Positions 35,348-44,069 of a DNA stretch of 64,000 nucleotides are shown here, piece by piece. The position numbers and the translations under genes are program-made. Source of the DNA: DATFDN01 sp963830565. GTDB lineage: Bacteria > Pseudomonadota > Alphaproteobacteria > Acetobacterales > Acetobacteraceae. Positions within the stretch are counted from its first letter, which is position 1, and the number at the start of each line of letters is the position of its first letter. The notes beneath the pieces were generated by a model that worked only from the letters and a program-made list of their open reading frames with translations, did no database searches and had not been told where the DNA came from. The stretch is from assembly GCA_963830565.1 (NCBI GenBank), contig CAWHMO010000001.1:1-64000 (forward strand), in the 5' to 3' direction.

Positions 35348-35362
35348 TTGTGCGTTGCACAA
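35348..35362. promoter_or_regulatory. PhaR-type palindrome, site 2
   Basis: TTGTGC-GTT-GCACAA, a perfect 6-bp inverted repeat sharing the core TGC-NNN-GCA with site 1 and centred 59 bp from it. Between the divergent phasin and carboxypeptidase genes. Confidence 0.55.
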
Positions 35363-35492
35363 GAAACTCCTCTCCCACCCCGGTGCCGCTATAACCGCTT
35401 ACGTTAAGCTGTTCAACTTTCGGTTATTTCGTGCTGGACAGCTTCTGGGCCGATTCTCTACACTTCGTCCCTCACCGGGAGATTCGGCATAC

Positions 35493-36722
35493 ATGGCAGC
35501 TTGGCGGGGGCGCCAGTCGGCCTGGCGAGCACTTTCTCTGATACTGGGGCTGCTTGGCGCAGCAGTCGGGGCCTTCCCGGCTTCGGCTCAGATCGGTTCG
35601 GACCGTTATTCCTCGATCGTCGTCGATGCCCGGACAGGGGCGGTGCTGGAGGAGACGAATGCGGACGCTCCTCGGCACCCAGCGAGCCTAGCCAAGCTAA
35701 TGACGCTGTACTTGACGTTCGAGGCTCTGCGCGATCGGCGCATTGGCCTGGATGATCTCGTGCCCGTCTCGGAGTACGCCGCCGGCATGGAGCCGACCAA
35801 GCTGGGCCTTACTCCGGACACGCGGATCAGTGTGGAGCAGGCCATTATGGGGCTCGTTACCCGCTCGGCTAACGATGCGGCGGCTGCCCTGGGAGAGATG
35901 CTGGGCGGAAGCGAGGCGCGTTTCGCGCAGCTAATGACCTTGCGCGCGCGCGCCTTGGGAATGGCGCGAAGCACGTTCACCAACGCTTCCGGCCTGCCCG
36001 ATCCGAATGCCTGGACCACGGCGCGCGACCTTGCCCTGTTAGCTCGACGGTTAGTCTATGATTTTCCCGGGTACTATCACTATTTCAGCACACCGCGCTT
36101 CGTCTTCCACGGCCAGGTGATCTTCAACCATGACAACTTGCTGACCTCCTTTCCGGGGGCAGACGGCCTCAAGACCGGCTACACGATCGCCTCCGGCCAC
36201 AACCTGGTTACCAGTGCGATGCGCGGCGGAACCCGCTTGGTGGGCGTCACACTGGGCTGCGTCAGCAACGGCGAACGGGATCTCCACATGGCGGCACTGC
36301 TCACTGCGGGGTTCGTCCAGGAAGGCGTGCCGGTGAGCCAGCGCCCGATCGTATCGGCGCGCGCCAGCCGCTTCAGCCTGATTGGCTCGGCGCGCGCGGC
36401 CGAGCCCGAGCGACGCCCCGAGCCGTCACGGCTGCATCCGATCATGCAGCTTCGCCCTGCCAACGCGACCCATTTCGGCATTCAGGTCGGCAGCTTCGCC
36501 AGCGAGCGGGCGGCGCGCGTCGCCGCGGAACGGGCGCGACAGACAACCGAGAGTGGCGCGGCCCATGTCGAACGAGTTGCCATCCACGGCCGCCGGGCTT
36601 GGCGTGCCCAAGTCGTCGGGCTGACTTCGGCCGAAGCGTCGCTCGCTTGTAGCGCCGTGGCGAAGCACGGCACACCCTGTGCCGTAATCCGCCCTCAGCC
36701 CCGCCAGATGGCGGCGCTCTGA
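35493..36722 (+). CDS. D-alanyl-D-alanine carboxypeptidase (S11/PBP5-like) with SPOR-like tail
   Basis: A 409-residue periplasmic peptidoglycan enzyme that trims the terminal D-Ala. ATG 35493 is chosen because it opens a signal peptide ('ALSLILGLLGAAVGAFPASA'). Catalytic motifs are 'SLAKLM' (SxxK), 'SAN' (SxN) in 'VTRSANDAAAALGEMLG' and 'KTG' in 'GLKTGYTIASGHN'. The C-terminus ('HFGIQVGSFASERAARVAAE', 'AWRAQVVGLTSAEASLAC') is a SPOR-like peptidoglycan-binding domain that usually directs proteins to the division site. It is divergent from phasin and convergent with metC. Confidence 0.9.
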   Translation: MAAWRGRQSAWRALSLILGLLGAAVGAFPASAQIGSDRYSSIVVDARTGAVLEETNADAPRHPASLAKLMTLYLTFEALRDRRIGLDDLVPVSEYAAGMEPTKLGLTPDTRISVEQAIMGLVTRSANDAAAALGEMLGGSEARFAQLMTLRARALGMARSTFTNASGLPDPNAWTTARDLALLARRLVYDFPGYYHYFSTPRFVFHGQVIFNHDNLLTSFPGADGLKTGYTIASGHNLVTSAMRGGTRLVGVTLGCVSNGERDLHMAALLTAGFVQEGVPVSQRPIVSARASRFSLIGSARAAEPERRPEPSRLHPIMQLRPANATHFGIQVGSFASERAARVAAERARQTTESGAAHVERVAIHGRRAWRAQVVGLTSAEASLACSAVAKHGTPCAVIRPQPRQMAAL

Positions 36723-36750
36723 AAAGCTCGCGTGGCGATCTTGCAGGCGT

Positions 36751-37953
36751 TTACCTGACGCGCTCCCGCAGGGTCGCCAAACCTTGCTCCAGGTCGGCGA
36801 CCAGGTCCGCCACGTCCTCCAGCCCGATGTGAAGTCGGACGCCAGGACCCGGAAACGTGCCCGACCCGGCGGTGCGGGTAAGGAAGCCGGTGGTCGGAAG
36901 GGCGAGGCTTTCGTAGCCACCCCAGGACGCGCCGATACCGAAGAGGTCCAGCGCTTCCACGAAGCGGTGAGTGTCCTCGGGACTGAATTCGGGCTTGAAG
37001 ACGACGCCGAACAGACTGCACGCTCCGGTAAAGTCGCGCTTCCAGAGCTCATGACCGGGTGCGCCCGGCAGTCCAGGGTGGAGAACCCGCGCAACCTCTG
37101 GGCGAGCAGCGAACCAGTCGGCGACATCAAGGCCCGCCTGCATCTGCGCCGCCAGCCGCACGCCCAACGTACGGATACCACGCAGGGTCAGCCAGCAATC
37201 GTCGGGGCTGGCGTACTGTCCGAGCGCGCTCGCTGTCGCGTGCAGCCGCGTCCAATCGGGGTCGCTGTTGACCGTGATGCCGCCGATCAGCACGTCGGAG
37301 TGCCCGGCCGGATATTTGGTGAGCGCCTGGATCGAGACATCGACGCCATGGCGGAACGGTTGAAAAAAATGTAGCCCCCAGGTGTTGTCCATCAGCACCT
37401 TGGCGCCGCGTGCGTGCGCCGCGCGAGCCAGGGCGGGGATGTCCTGCACCTCGAAGGTGTGGCTGCCGGGACTCTCGGTGTAAACTACGGTCGTGTTCGG
37501 CCGCATCAGCTCGTCTAGGCCAGCCTCGTCGATGCAGGGCTCATAGAACGTCGTCTCGATCCCGAGGCGCGGCAGCATAGCTGTCGCAAAATTGCGCGCC
37601 GGCCCATAGACGCTGTCCGGCATCAGACAATGCTCGCCGGCGTTCAGGAACGCGAGCAGTGACACGGTGACGGCGGCAAGGCCGGAGCCGACGATCTGGC
37701 ACCTTGTGCCACCTTCGATCTCGGCGATGGCGTTCTCCAGAGCCCAGTGCGTCTCGCTGCCGCCCAGCCCGTAATTGAGCACCTGCTGCCCGCGCTTGCC
37801 GGCCAGCGCCTTGCGCTCGGCGACCGTAGGGTAGAGCACCGTCGAGCCGCGCAGCAGTGGCGGGTTGACGAAGCCGTGGACTCGCTTGCCGGCGCGCCCG
37901 ACATGCGACATGCGGGTGCGGAAGCCTTGGCCCGTGGTCTTCCCTTCGCTCAT
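36751..37953 (-). CDS. metC: Cystathionine beta-lyase (PLP-dependent)
   Basis: A 400-residue PLP enzyme of the Cys/Met metabolism family, expected to split cystathionine to homocysteine. ATG 37953 lies 4 bp after the sseA stop. The PLP lysine is in 'ALTKYPAGHSDVLIGG', the phosphate-binding Tyr/Arg region in 'VLNYGLGGSETHWALE' and 'VVYTESPGSHTFEVQDI' lies in the cofactor domain. It is last gene of an apparent operon XRE-NUDIX-alaX-sseA-metC. Other gamma-family lyases are hard to exclude, but the length and 'GSETHWALE' favour MetC. Confidence 0.88.
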   Translation of the reverse strand: MSEGKTTGQGFRTRMSHVGRAGKRVHGFVNPPLLRGSTVLYPTVAERKALAGKRGQQVLNYGLGGSETHWALENAIAEIEGGTRCQIVGSGLAAVTVSLLAFLNAGEHCLMPDSVYGPARNFATAMLPRLGIETTFYEPCIDEAGLDELMRPNTTVVYTESPGSHTFEVQDIPALARAAHARGAKVLMDNTWGLHFFQPFRHGVDVSIQALTKYPAGHSDVLIGGITVNSDPDWTRLHATASALGQYASPDDCWLTLRGIRTLGVRLAAQMQAGLDVADWFAARPEVARVLHPGLPGAPGHELWKRDFTGACSLFGVVFKPEFSPEDTHRFVEALDLFGIGASWGGYESLALPTTGFLTRTAGSGTFPGPGVRLHIGLEDVADLVADLEQGLATLRERVR

Positions 37954-37957
37954 GTGC

Positions 37958-38809
37958 TCAGCCCGCCTCCGTGCCAGTCGCGATCGGCGTATCAGGGCGG
38001 CCGCCCCATTCGGTCCAGGACCCATCATAAACCGCGCCGCCCGGCAAGCCGGCGAGCCGCATCCCGAGCGTGAGGATGCAGGCGGTCACGCCGCTGCCGC
38101 AACTCGTCACCACCACGCGGCTTCCATCCACTCCGGCCTGGGCAAGCCGGGCGCGCAGGGCGGCCGGGTCGCGGAACGTGCCGTCGGGGTTGAGCAGGTC
38201 GGTGTAGGGCAGGTTGCGCGAGCCGGGGATGTGGCCGCTGCGCATCCCCGCCCGCGGCTCCGGCTGCTCGCCGCTGAAGCGGCCGGCGGCACGGGCATCC
38301 AGGACCATATCGGCCTGGGTCTGCACATTGCGCAGGACATCGCCGATGCCGCGCACCCTGGCTGCGCGGAAATCGGGGCGAAACGAGGCCGGGGACGCCG
38401 GCGCGGGCTCGCCGCGCTCGATGCCGCGGCCCTCGCGTGTCCATTTCGGCAGTCCGCCGTCCAGCACCGCCGCCCGGTCGTGGCCGAACAGGCCCATCAG
38501 CCACCACCCACGCGCCGCCGAGGCGAGGCCCTTCTGGTCGTAGAACACCACCCGCGTGGCATTCGAGACGCCGAGCTCGCCGATGAGCTTCGCGAACCGA
38601 CCGGGCGAGGGGATCATGTGCGCCAGGTCGGTATCGGGATCGGCGAAAGCGTCTATATCGAAGTAGCGCGCAGCCGGGATGTGCCCGGCCAGGAACTCGG
38701 CAAAGCCATCCTTCGGCTCATTCGGCAGGTACTTGGTCGCGTCCAATATGACCAGGTCCGGGCTGCCAAGCTGCTCGGCAAGCCAATCCGTGCTGACCAG
38801 CGGCTCCAT
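37958..38809 (-). CDS. sseA: 3-mercaptopyruvate (thiosulfate) sulfurtransferase
   Basis: A 283-residue protein of two rhodanese domains. The N-terminal domain ('VSTDWLAEQLGSPDLVILDA', 'DQKGLASAARGWWLMGLFGH') is inactive; the C-terminal domain has the active-site Cys in 'VVVTSCGSGVTACI', and the CGSGVTA loop is typical of mercaptopyruvate sulfurtransferase rather than thiosulfate rhodanese. It lies in a row with metC, consistent with sulfur amino-acid metabolism. Confidence 0.93.
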   Translation of the reverse strand: MEPLVSTDWLAEQLGSPDLVILDATKYLPNEPKDGFAEFLAGHIPAARYFDIDAFADPDTDLAHMIPSPGRFAKLIGELGVSNATRVVFYDQKGLASAARGWWLMGLFGHDRAAVLDGGLPKWTREGRGIERGEPAPASPASFRPDFRAARVRGIGDVLRNVQTQADMVLDARAAGRFSGEQPEPRAGMRSGHIPGSRNLPYTDLLNPDGTFRDPAALRARLAQAGVDGSRVVVTSCGSGVTACILTLGMRLAGLPGGAVYDGSWTEWGGRPDTPIATGTEAG

Positions 38810-38817
38810 AATGTCTC

Positions 38818-39534
38818 CTATCCCCCCGGCGCGATGACGATGCGCCGGTTCTGCCGGCCCTTGTTCTCGATCTTCAGCACACGCACCGGCCCGATCTCGG
38901 CTGTGGAGGCGACATGCGTGCCGCCGCAGGGCTGGAGGTCGATCGGCGGCTCGCCCGCGCCGATGCGCACCAGCCTGATCCGCCCCGCCCCGCGCGGCGG
39001 CTTGACAGACAGTGTGCGCACCAGCCCCGGCTCTGCGTCGAGCACTGCTTCATCAACCCACTCGGCCCGCACCGGATGATCGAAGGCGACCAATGCGTTC
39101 AGCGTCGCCTCGATTGTCTCCCTGTCCGGCGGGGTCGGCAGGTCGAAGTCGAGACGGGACCGCTCGAGCCCGATCGCGCCGCCCGTCACAGCCGCTTCGC
39201 GCAACAGCGCGCTCAGCAGATGGAGCGACGTGTGCGCACGCATGAGCCGATACCGCCGGTTCCAGTCGATCTCGCCTGCCACCTCGCCCCCTAAAGGCGG
39301 CAGCGCCGCCTCGGGCGCGGGGACGTGCAGAATGGCCTCGCCCTCGCCCTTGATCGTATCCGTGATGCGCGCCTCGCCGCCCGCCCAGCGCAGCAGGCCC
39401 ATGTCGCCCGGCTGCCCGCCCGACCTGGCGTAGAAGACGGTGCGGTCGAGCATCACGCCTTCCGACCCGCTGGCGAGCACGCGCGCATGCATCGTGCTCA
39501 GGCGCGGATCAGCCAAGTACAAACGGTCAGTCAT
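38818..39534 (-). CDS. Alanyl-tRNA editing protein (AlaX-type)
   Basis: A 238-residue free-standing editing domain that removes wrong amino acids such as Ser or Gly from tRNA-Ala. ATG 39534 overlaps the stop of the NUDIX gene (ATGA). The zinc motif HxxxH is in 'MRAHTSLHLLSALL' and the second half CxxxH in 'DLQPCGGTHVASTAEIG'. 'TVFYARSGGQPGDMG' is the conserved AlaRS/AlaX N-terminal block. Confidence 0.92.
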   Translation of the reverse strand: MTDRLYLADPRLSTMHARVLASGSEGVMLDRTVFYARSGGQPGDMGLLRWAGGEARITDTIKGEGEAILHVPAPEAALPPLGGEVAGEIDWNRRYRLMRAHTSLHLLSALLREAAVTGGAIGLERSRLDFDLPTPPDRETIEATLNALVAFDHPVRAEWVDEAVLDAEPGLVRTLSVKPPRGAGRIRLVRIGAGEPPIDLQPCGGTHVASTAEIGPVRVLKIENKGRQNRRIVIAPGG

Positions 39535-40178
39535 GCCACACCCCACTCCGAGCGCAGCCAGTCCCGCCGCGCCTGAAACCACAGCAGGGCGATCGCGGCG
39601 ACGGAGTTGACGATCCGCCCATCAAGTGCCGCGGCGATCGCGCGTTCCGCCGGCCAGACACGCAGGCGGATGTCCTCGCTCTCGTCAACAAGCCCAGCGT
39701 GTCCGCAGATCCCGGACGCGTCGGCCTCGGGTGCGACGATCTCGCCGACAAACAGCGCGCAGATTTCGTCGGCGCCGCCTGGCGTGAGCAAGACGTCGCT
39801 GATCTTCACCAAGCGTCCGACGCGCAGGCCCATCTCCTCGCGGACCTCGCGGCGGATGGTGGCCTCGGATGACTCGTCGCCGTCGCACAGCCCGGCCGGG
39901 ACCTCGGTCAAGATCGGGTCGAGTCCCGCGGCCAAGCCGGCTAAGCGGAACTGCTCGATCAGAACCACGACGTCCTTTGCCGGGTCATAGGGCAGCATCG
40001 CGGCAGCCCGGCCGCGGCGCCAGAGCTCCCATGTCCTGACGCCGGACTGCGTGCCGTCGAAGCGGCGGTGCCGAAATCGGATCTGATCGAGCGGAAACCG
40101 CCCATTCCAGACGCGCTCCTCACCGACGACCTCAACATCGGGATGGGCCGGCAGGCGCGGGGGCGGACGACGGTTCAT
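39531..40178 (-). CDS. NUDIX hydrolase, ADP-ribose pyrophosphatase type
   Basis: A 215-residue enzyme from ATG 40178. A perfect Nudix box, from 'GLCDGDESSEATIRREV' through 'REEMGL', gives Gx5Ex7REUxEExGU and is preceded by 'VVVLIEQFRLAGLAAG', a pattern typical of ADP-ribose pyrophosphatases (NudF-like). It is translationally coupled to alaX downstream. Confidence 0.9.
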   Translation of the reverse strand: MNRRPPPRLPAHPDVEVVGEERVWNGRFPLDQIRFRHRRFDGTQSGVRTWELWRRGRAAAMLPYDPAKDVVVLIEQFRLAGLAAGLDPILTEVPAGLCDGDESSEATIRREVREEMGLRVGRLVKISDVLLTPGGADEICALFVGEIVAPEADASGICGHAGLVDESEDIRLRVWPAERAIAAALDGRIVNSVAAIALLWFQARRDWLRSEWGVA

Positions 40179-40230
40179 GGGCGCAGGATAGGGCGCGCGT
40201 GTCCATCCGCCCACCCCAAAGACGAGCGCC

Positions 40231-41118
40231 TCAGGCGTCCACGTTCACCCCGAGCAGCCGGCGCAGGCGCGTTGCTCCGGCAGCGCCCTTCAGCGCCTCG
40301 CGCCAACTCGCCTCCGCGACGCGCTGATGCGCTAGCACCGCCTCGTCGGCACTGGTGACCATGGCCACGCCGGTCTGTCGACCGAGATGAGTGTCGGCGC
40401 GGAACGGATTGATCGCCAGCGACACGCGATCTCGCGCGCGCAAGACGGTGAATTGGGAACTGGGCTCCGGCCCGGACAACAACCCGAATTGCAGACCCAT
40501 CGGCTCGGCTTCCATCAGGTCGGCCATGCGGCGCACCTCGGTTTCGGCGATCTGGCGGCAACGCAGCCAAGTCGCCTCCGAGACCGGTAAGCCGTCCGCG
40601 ATTCCGGCCTCCAGCAGCCGCCGCACGGAGGAGAGCGAGACCATGCAGATGATTCCTGGCCGGCGGGCGGCGTACATGCGCTTGCGGGCGCCCAGCGTGC
40701 CCAGGATCTGCTCGGACGCGGCGAGCAGGCCCCCGCGGTCCGCCCCTGGCTGCTCCGCGGCTTCGTCGAAGGCCTGAGTCAGCACCGCATCGTACACTTC
40801 CGATGTGGTCAGGTAGCAGAGCGGGCCGAACACCTCCAGCACCTGATCGGCCGTCTCCTCCATCTGCCGGAGACGCTCGAAATAAGCGATCGGCCGGCTG
40901 TAATACTCGACGCCGATGCCAAGCAGCGTGAGGGGCGACAGGTTCAGCAGTTCGGCCAGTCGCTTCACCGTGTCGAGCTTGATGACCTCTCCCTTTTCGT
41001 AGCGATAGAGAGCCGCGCGCGAGACCCCGAGCCGAGCGGCGATCTCTTCGGCCCGCAACCCCAATTCGAGCCGGAAAGCCCGGAGTTGCTGACCGATTTC
41101 CGTGAACCGCATCGACAT
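40231..41118 (-). CDS. XRE-family transcriptional regulator with a large C-terminal domain
   Basis: A 295-residue regulator. Residues 5-65 form a Cro/C1-type helix-turn-helix ('FRLELGLRAEEIAARLGVSR', 'ALYRYEKGEVIKLDTVKRLA'). The remaining 230 residues are helical and of no family I can name; they may bind a ligand. It precedes the NUDIX-alaX-sseA-metC row by 52 bp and lies 131 bp after glxR, so it may control either group. Confidence 0.85.
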   Translation of the reverse strand: MSMRFTEIGQQLRAFRLELGLRAEEIAARLGVSRAALYRYEKGEVIKLDTVKRLAELLNLSPLTLLGIGVEYYSRPIAYFERLRQMEETADQVLEVFGPLCYLTTSEVYDAVLTQAFDEAAEQPGADRGGLLAASEQILGTLGARKRMYAARRPGIICMVSLSSVRRLLEAGIADGLPVSEATWLRCRQIAETEVRRMADLMEAEPMGLQFGLLSGPEPSSQFTVLRARDRVSLAINPFRADTHLGRQTGVAMVTSADEAVLAHQRVAEASWREALKGAAGATRLRRLLGVNVDA

Positions 41119-41249
41119 GACAGGCCCTGCCCCTCATCCCTCGGAACAGTGATCTGCCCCCGGGAGATGTCTCAGAAAATAATGTCCAGACCGTAAGTTT
41201 ATGGGGCGCGCGCCGGATTCTGCAACCCTAGATCGCACGGCGGGACTCC

Positions 41250-42138
41250 TTATGGCCCACCGCGGATTGAGAAATTGGCGAGACCCTCGATCGCCTGGAT
41301 CAGCGCCGAGTGGTCCAGATCCGCCCCGCCCCAGGCCGCGCAGGAGTCGAACATCTGCTGAGCCAGGGCGGTATTGGGCAGCGCGACGCCCAGCGATCGG
41401 GCCGAGGACAAGGCGAGGTTCAGAATCCTTCTGGTGCAGCCGGATGCGAAAGCCGGGATCGAAGCTGCCCTTGATCATGCGCTCGCCGTGCAGCTCCAGC
41501 ACGCGCGAGGCAGCGAACCCGCCGCTGATTGCCTGGCGCACCTTGGCCGGGTCGGCCCCGGCCTTGGCGGCGAAGACCAGTGCTTCCGCCACCGCCTGGA
41601 TGTTGAGCGCCACAATGATCTGGTTGGCGACCTTGCAGGTCTGGCCAGTGCCGTTTTCCTCGCCGACATGGGTGATCGTCTTGCCCATCGTCTCGAACAG
41701 GGGCTTGGCTCGGGTGAACGCCGCCTCCGGGCCGCCGACCATGATGGTCAGCATCGCCTGCTGAGCGCCGACCTCGCCTCCTGATACCGGCGCATCAAGG
41801 TAATCGCAGCCTTTTGCGTTGATACGCTTGGCGAATTCCTTCGTGGCGATCGGGCTGATCGAGGACATGTCGATGACCAGCGTGCCGCGCCGCAGCCCTT
41901 CCGCGGCCCCGGCCTCCCCGAACAGCGCCGCTTCGACGTCTTGGGTGTCAGGCACCATCAGGATCAGTACCTCGGCCTTGGCTGCGACCGCGCGCGCGTC
42001 GACGAGCACCTCGGCGGCGGAGCGGATATCGTCCTGCAGGCTGGCGCGCTCCGGCACGGCCAGCTCGTGGCCCGCCTTCTTGAGGTTGAGCGCCATCGGG
42101 CGGCCCATGATGCCAAGGCCGATGAAACCGATCTTCAT
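41250..42138 (-). pseudogene. glxR: 2-hydroxy-3-oxopropionate (tartronate semialdehyde) reductase, one-base frameshift
   Basis: Reduces tartronate semialdehyde to D-glycerate. Frame 1 starts 'MKIGFIGLGIMGRPMALNL' (NADP-binding), continues with 'DAPVSGGEVGAQQAMLTIMV' and the catalytic Lys region 'GTGQTCKVANQIIVALNIQA', and reaches 'GFRIRLHQKD'. An extra T/A at about 41423-41426 shifts the frame; the family end ('LNLALSSARSLGVALPNTAL', 'LIQAIEGLANFSIRGGP') follows in frame 2 and stops at 41250. Only the last ~60 residues are affected. Hyi is 6 bp upstream, the usual pair in glyoxylate metabolism. Confidence 0.88.
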
Positions 42139-42144
42139 CCTGGA

Positions 42145-42927
42145 TTACTCCCCTGCGTGCCGCTTCAGCCAGCCAAGTCCCGCATCGGTCTCGCCGGCCG
42201 GCCGATACTCGCAGCCGACCCAGCCGGTGTAGCCGAGCTGGTCCATGCGCCGGAACACATAGTCCCAGCCGATCTCGCCCGTGCCAGGCTCGTTGCGCGC
42301 CGGCACGTCGGCGATCTGCATATGTGCGATCACCGGCATGAACTGCTCCATGCGCCTGGTGATATCGCCCTCCGTGACCTGCACATGATAGACGTCGAAC
42401 TGGAGCCCGATCCGGTCGCGCCCGAGCGCCTCCACGAACGCGGCGCCCTGCGCCTGGGTGTGGAGGAAATAGCCGGGCATGTCGCGGTGGTTGATCGGCT
42501 CGATCGCGATCCTCACCCCCGCCTTGCGCGCCTCCTCTCCGGCCCAGGCAAGATTGGCCGCGTAAACCGCGCCCGCCGTCACCGGGCTCACGTCGGGAGG
42601 CACGATCCCGGCCATGCAATGGACAAGCCGGCAGCCCAGCACGTCGGCGTACTCGAGCGCGCGATGCACGCCATCGCGGAACTTGTCTTGCCGGCCCGGC
42701 AGGGCAGCGAGGCCGCGCTCGCCCTTGGCCCAGTCACCCGGCGGCATGTTGAACAGCGCCTGGGTGAGCCCGTTGGCATCGAGCCGGCGGCGGATCTCGG
42801 CGGCCGGGTGATCGTAAGGGAACAGGAATTCCACGCCCCTGAACCCCGCCCGAGCCGCCCGATCGAAGCGGTCGAGGAAGTCCGCCTCGTTGAACATCAT
42901 CGACAGGTTGGCGGCGAAACGTGGCAT
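42145..42927 (-). CDS. hyi: Hydroxypyruvate isomerase
   Basis: A 260-residue TIM-barrel enzyme interconverting hydroxypyruvate and tartronate semialdehyde. ATG 42927. Motifs include 'FAANLSMMFNEADFLDRFDR', 'GVEFLFPYDHPAAEIR', the metal ligand Glu in 'IAIEPINHRDMPGYFL', 'LQFDVYHVQVTEGD' and 'GCEYRPAGETDAGLGW'. It is paired with glxR. The gene for glyoxylate carboligase, the usual third member, is not in the window. Confidence 0.93.
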   Translation of the reverse strand: MPRFAANLSMMFNEADFLDRFDRAARAGFRGVEFLFPYDHPAAEIRRRLDANGLTQALFNMPPGDWAKGERGLAALPGRQDKFRDGVHRALEYADVLGCRLVHCMAGIVPPDVSPVTAGAVYAANLAWAGEEARKAGVRIAIEPINHRDMPGYFLHTQAQGAAFVEALGRDRIGLQFDVYHVQVTEGDITRRMEQFMPVIAHMQIADVPARNEPGTGEIGWDYVFRRMDQLGYTGWVGCEYRPAGETDAGLGWLKRHAGE

Positions 42928-43082
42928 GGTCCCTCTCCTCGATCGCGCGAGAAGGGTACAGGTGCATCCGCGCCTTGACCAGACGCCGCCGGTCGGAAGT
43001 TCCGCGGCGGATTTTCCGGGTCGCCTCGCGGGGTCACCGGTTCTACGATGGCCACCGTCCCTGAAGGATGGTCGCGCCACCG

Positions 43083-44069
43083 ATGCTCGCGTTCACCCTC
43101 ACCCGCCTGCTGCAAGCCGTGCCGGTCCTGCTGATTGTCGCGCTGATCTCGTTTGCCATGTTCAAATACGTGGGCGACCCGGTCACGGTCATGTTGGGGC
43201 AGGACTACACTGAGGCGCAGCGTCAGGCGGTGGTCCATCAGCTTGGGCTCGACCAGCCCTTCATCGTCCAGTACACGAAATACATCTGGGCGGTGCTGCA
43301 CGGGAATTTCGGCATCAGCTACCGCCTGACCCAGCCGGTCGCCGGGCTGCTCGCCGATCGCCTGCCGGCGACTTTGGAGCTGGCCGGCACAGCGTCGGTG
43401 CTGGCCGTGGTGGTCGGGCTGCCGATGGGGGTGTTCACCGGCATTAGGCGCAATTCCTGGCTGTCGCACCTGTTCATGGTGCTCAGCCTGGCCGGCGTAT
43501 CGCTGCCCCCCTTCCTGCTCGGCATCCTGCTGATTCTGGTGTTTTCGGTGACGCTCGGCTGGCTGCCGAGTTTCGGGCGCGGTACGGTGGTTCATCTCGG
43601 CTGGTGGAGCACCGGCTTCCTGACCACCAGCGGGCTGCGCTCGCTGGTGCTGCCGGCGATCACGCTCGGACTGTTCCAGATGACGCTGATCATGCGCCTG
43701 GTGCGGGCCGAGATGCTGGAGGTGTTACGCAGCGACTACATCAAGTTCGCCCGTGCGCGCGGGATCGCCAACCGGACCATCTATTTCGGCCATGCGCTGA
43801 AGAACACGCTCGTCCCCGTCATCACCATTATCGGGCTGCAGCTCGGCGGGGTCATCGCGTTCTCCCTGGTGACGGAAACGGTATTCCAGTGGCCGGGCAT
43901 GGGGCTTCTGCTCGTGCAATCGGTCAACGTGGCCGATATCCCGGTGATGGCTGCCTATCTGTTGCTGGTGGGCGCGCTGTTCGTGCTCATCAACCTGATT
44001 GTGGACTTGCTCTACTATGTGGTTGATCCTCGGCTTCGCATCGGCCGCCGGCCTTCGGGCGCACGATGA
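43083..44069 (+). CDS. Oligopeptide/dipeptide-type ABC transporter permease (DppB-like)
   Basis: A 328-residue inner-membrane permease with six helices; ATG 43083 gives the usual N-terminus 'MLAFTLTRLLQAVPVLLIVA', with ATG 43068 as an alternative. 'FGISYRLTQPVAGLLADRLP' is the DppB block and 'YIKFARARGIANRTIYFGHA' the EAA loop that contacts the ATPase. It is first gene of a four-gene ABC operon, divergent from hyi-glxR. No binding-protein gene is adjacent. Confidence 0.92.
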   Translation: MLAFTLTRLLQAVPVLLIVALISFAMFKYVGDPVTVMLGQDYTEAQRQAVVHQLGLDQPFIVQYTKYIWAVLHGNFGISYRLTQPVAGLLADRLPATLELAGTASVLAVVVGLPMGVFTGIRRNSWLSHLFMVLSLAGVSLPPFLLGILLILVFSVTLGWLPSFGRGTVVHLGWWSTGFLTTSGLRSLVLPAITLGLFQMTLIMRLVRAEMLEVLRSDYIKFARARGIANRTIYFGHALKNTLVPVITIIGLQLGGVIAFSLVTETVFQWPGMGLLLVQSVNVADIPVMAAYLLLVGALFVLINLIVDLLYYVVDPRLRIGRRPSGAR

